Of a stretch of 64,000 nt of DNA, positions 63,048 to 64,000 are shown piece after piece. The translations under genes and the position numbers were made by a program. Source of the DNA: Marinobacter santoriniensis NKSG1 (GTDB taxonomy: Bacteria > Pseudomonadota > Gammaproteobacteria > Pseudomonadales > Oleiphilaceae); NCBI RefSeq assembly GCF_000347775.1, contig NZ_APAT01000013.1, positions 248,001 to 312,000 on the forward strand. The letters are read 5' to 3'. Position 1 is the stretch's first letter; each line of letters starts with the position of its first letter. Under the pieces are notes generated by a model. That model saw only the letters and a list, made by a program, of their open reading frames with translations, was not told the DNA's origin and did not search any database.

Positions 63048-64000
63048 ATGCCCCTTAACGTATGGGTTCTGGTGGCGGCCCAGGCGCTGGCCATGTGTAC
63101 CGCGCCATTCATCATCGTGATGGGGAGCATTCAGGGCAGGGCGCTGGCGTCTGTACCAGAGCTCGCGACCTTGCCGGTAGGGCTTGTTGTCGTCGGAACG
63201 GTTCTGTCGGTAAAGCCGGCGACCTGGCTGATGGAAAGACTGGGCCGGAAACCGGTCATGCTGCTTGGCGCCCTGATGGGGATGATTGCCGGCGGTTTGG
63301 GGGTTCTGGCGTCCTGGACGGGCCTGTTCCCGGTGTTGTGCCTGGCCGGGATGGTCGGCGGTGCCGGACTGGCCGTGGTGCACCAGTATCGGTTTGCCGC
63401 CATGGAATCGGTTGAACCCGGTCTGGCCGCGTCAGCCGCCGCTCGAGTGCTTCTGGGTGGATTGGGCGCAGCCTGGTTAGGGCCGGAAATCGCCACGCTA
63501 GGTGCCGGTCCGGATGAGACCTATCCGTTCCTTTCCAGCTGGCTGGGATTGCTGGTCGTTCAGGCCTGCGCACTGATGACGCTGTTTCTCGGCTATCACT
63601 CGGGGCGCGAACGGGTTCGCGAACAACACGCCACTGGCGGACGGCCTCTGAGAGAGATACTGGCATCGCCCCTGGTTCTGGCAGCAGTTGGCGCTGCGGC
63701 CATCGGTTATGCGGTGATGAGCTTTGTGATGACGGCGACGCCGCTGAGCATGACGGAGATGGCGGGCCACAGCCTCGATGACGCAAAACGTGTCATACAG
63801 TTGCATATTGTTGCCATGTATCTTCCGTCGCTCTTCAGCGGGTGGGTAACTCGGGTTATCGGCCTTCCGCGAATGATGATTCTCGGATTACTGGCCTATC
63901 TGGTCTGCGTCATTCTGGCGGCCAGTGGTATCAGTTTTCATCACTATCTCTGGGCTCTTGTGCTACTTGGCGTTGGCTGGAACTTTCTCTTTGTGGGTGG
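63048..64000 (+). CDS. MFS transporter (3' end outside window)
   Basis: An open frame starts with ATG 3 bases after the cheR stop and runs off the window, giving at least 317 residues. It is very hydrophobic with about ten membrane segments so far. The motif WLMERLGRKPVMLLGALMG after helix two is the major facilitator cytoplasmic loop A signature. GWNFLFVGG near the edge is typical of the C-terminal half. The substrate cannot be inferred. The short spacing suggests read-through from cheVR, although a functional link is doubtful. Confidence 0.82.
   Translation, partial: MPLNVWVLVAAQALAMCTAPFIIVMGSIQGRALASVPELATLPVGLVVVGTVLSVKPATWLMERLGRKPVMLLGALMGMIAGGLGVLASWTGLFPVLCLAGMVGGAGLAVVHQYRFAAMESVEPGLAASAAARVLLGGLGAAWLGPEIATLGAGPDETYPFLSSWLGLLVVQACALMTLFLGYHSGRERVREQHATGGRPLREILASPLVLAAVGAAAIGYAVMSFVMTATPLSMTEMAGHSLDDAKRVIQLHIVAMYLPSLFSGWVTRVIGLPRMMILGLLAYLVCVILAASGISFHHYLWALVLLGVGWNFLFVG

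Overview
The window is a 64 kb piece of a gammaproteobacterial chromosome with moderately high GC, almost all of it core genome. Three things suggest a Marinobacter-like marine heterotroph: the Pseudomonas-type gene orders (GntR-smc-zipA-ligA, flgMN/flgA/cheV/cheR, sdhCDAB-sucAB-lpd-sucCD with divergent gltA), a free-standing ccoM-like gene, and the protein sequences themselves. The genus is an inference, since no search could be run. I see no insertion sequence, prophage, integrase or CRISPR array.

Layout. 1-8.4 kb: the end of bamB, then der, convergent with an acetate-overflow group (a GGDEF/EAL protein, ackA, pta) on the minus strand. 8.4-17.1 kb: small accessory genes, namely a ccoM-like 53-residue protein behind a near-ideal ANR/FNR promoter, tRNA-Glu, an SDR epimerase, a short CbiX, DUF924, an L,D-transpeptidase, tRNA-Gly, a MOSC-uup-unknown overlapping operon, a universal stress protein and an exported helical protein. 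17.1-26.5 kb: fadBA, topA, a hydroxyacid dehydrogenase and an erythromycin-esterase-like enzyme. 26.5-39.6 kb: the TCA block, gltA facing away from sdhCDAB-sucAB-lpd-sucCD. 39.7-52.2 kb: trpS, scpAB, rluB, a diguanylate cyclase, GntR-smc-zipA-ligA (chromosome organisation, division and DNA joining). 52.3-59.3 kb: a large surface lipoprotein, a CBS protein, cyclophilin-mnmC, and an unusual protein with a MshEN-type c-di-GMP motif. 59.3-64 kb: flagellar/chemotaxis genes flgN, flgM, flgA, cheV, cheR and the start of an MFS transporter.

How the parts fit. fadBA yields acetyl-CoA, gltA/sdh/suc oxidise it and pta-ackA handle overflow. scpA, scpB and smc together make the condensin. Three genes touch cyclic di-GMP: a membrane GGDEF-EAL protein, a GAF-GGDEF cyclase and the MshEN-motif protein. 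The last lies next to flgMN, where pseudomonads carry the PilZ gene flgZ.

Most worth a second look: the MshEN-motif fusion protein at 58525-59280, a TrpRS with a four-cysteine pattern almost identical to the iron-sulfur TrpRS of Thermotoga, the ANR-box ccoM gene, the uup-coupled cysteine protein at 14986-15648, and the large lipoprotein at 52350-55088. Several start sites were moved inward from the longest frame on the basis of ribosome binding sites and family N-termini. The MFS gene at the right edge was translated directly from the sequence because it runs off the window.
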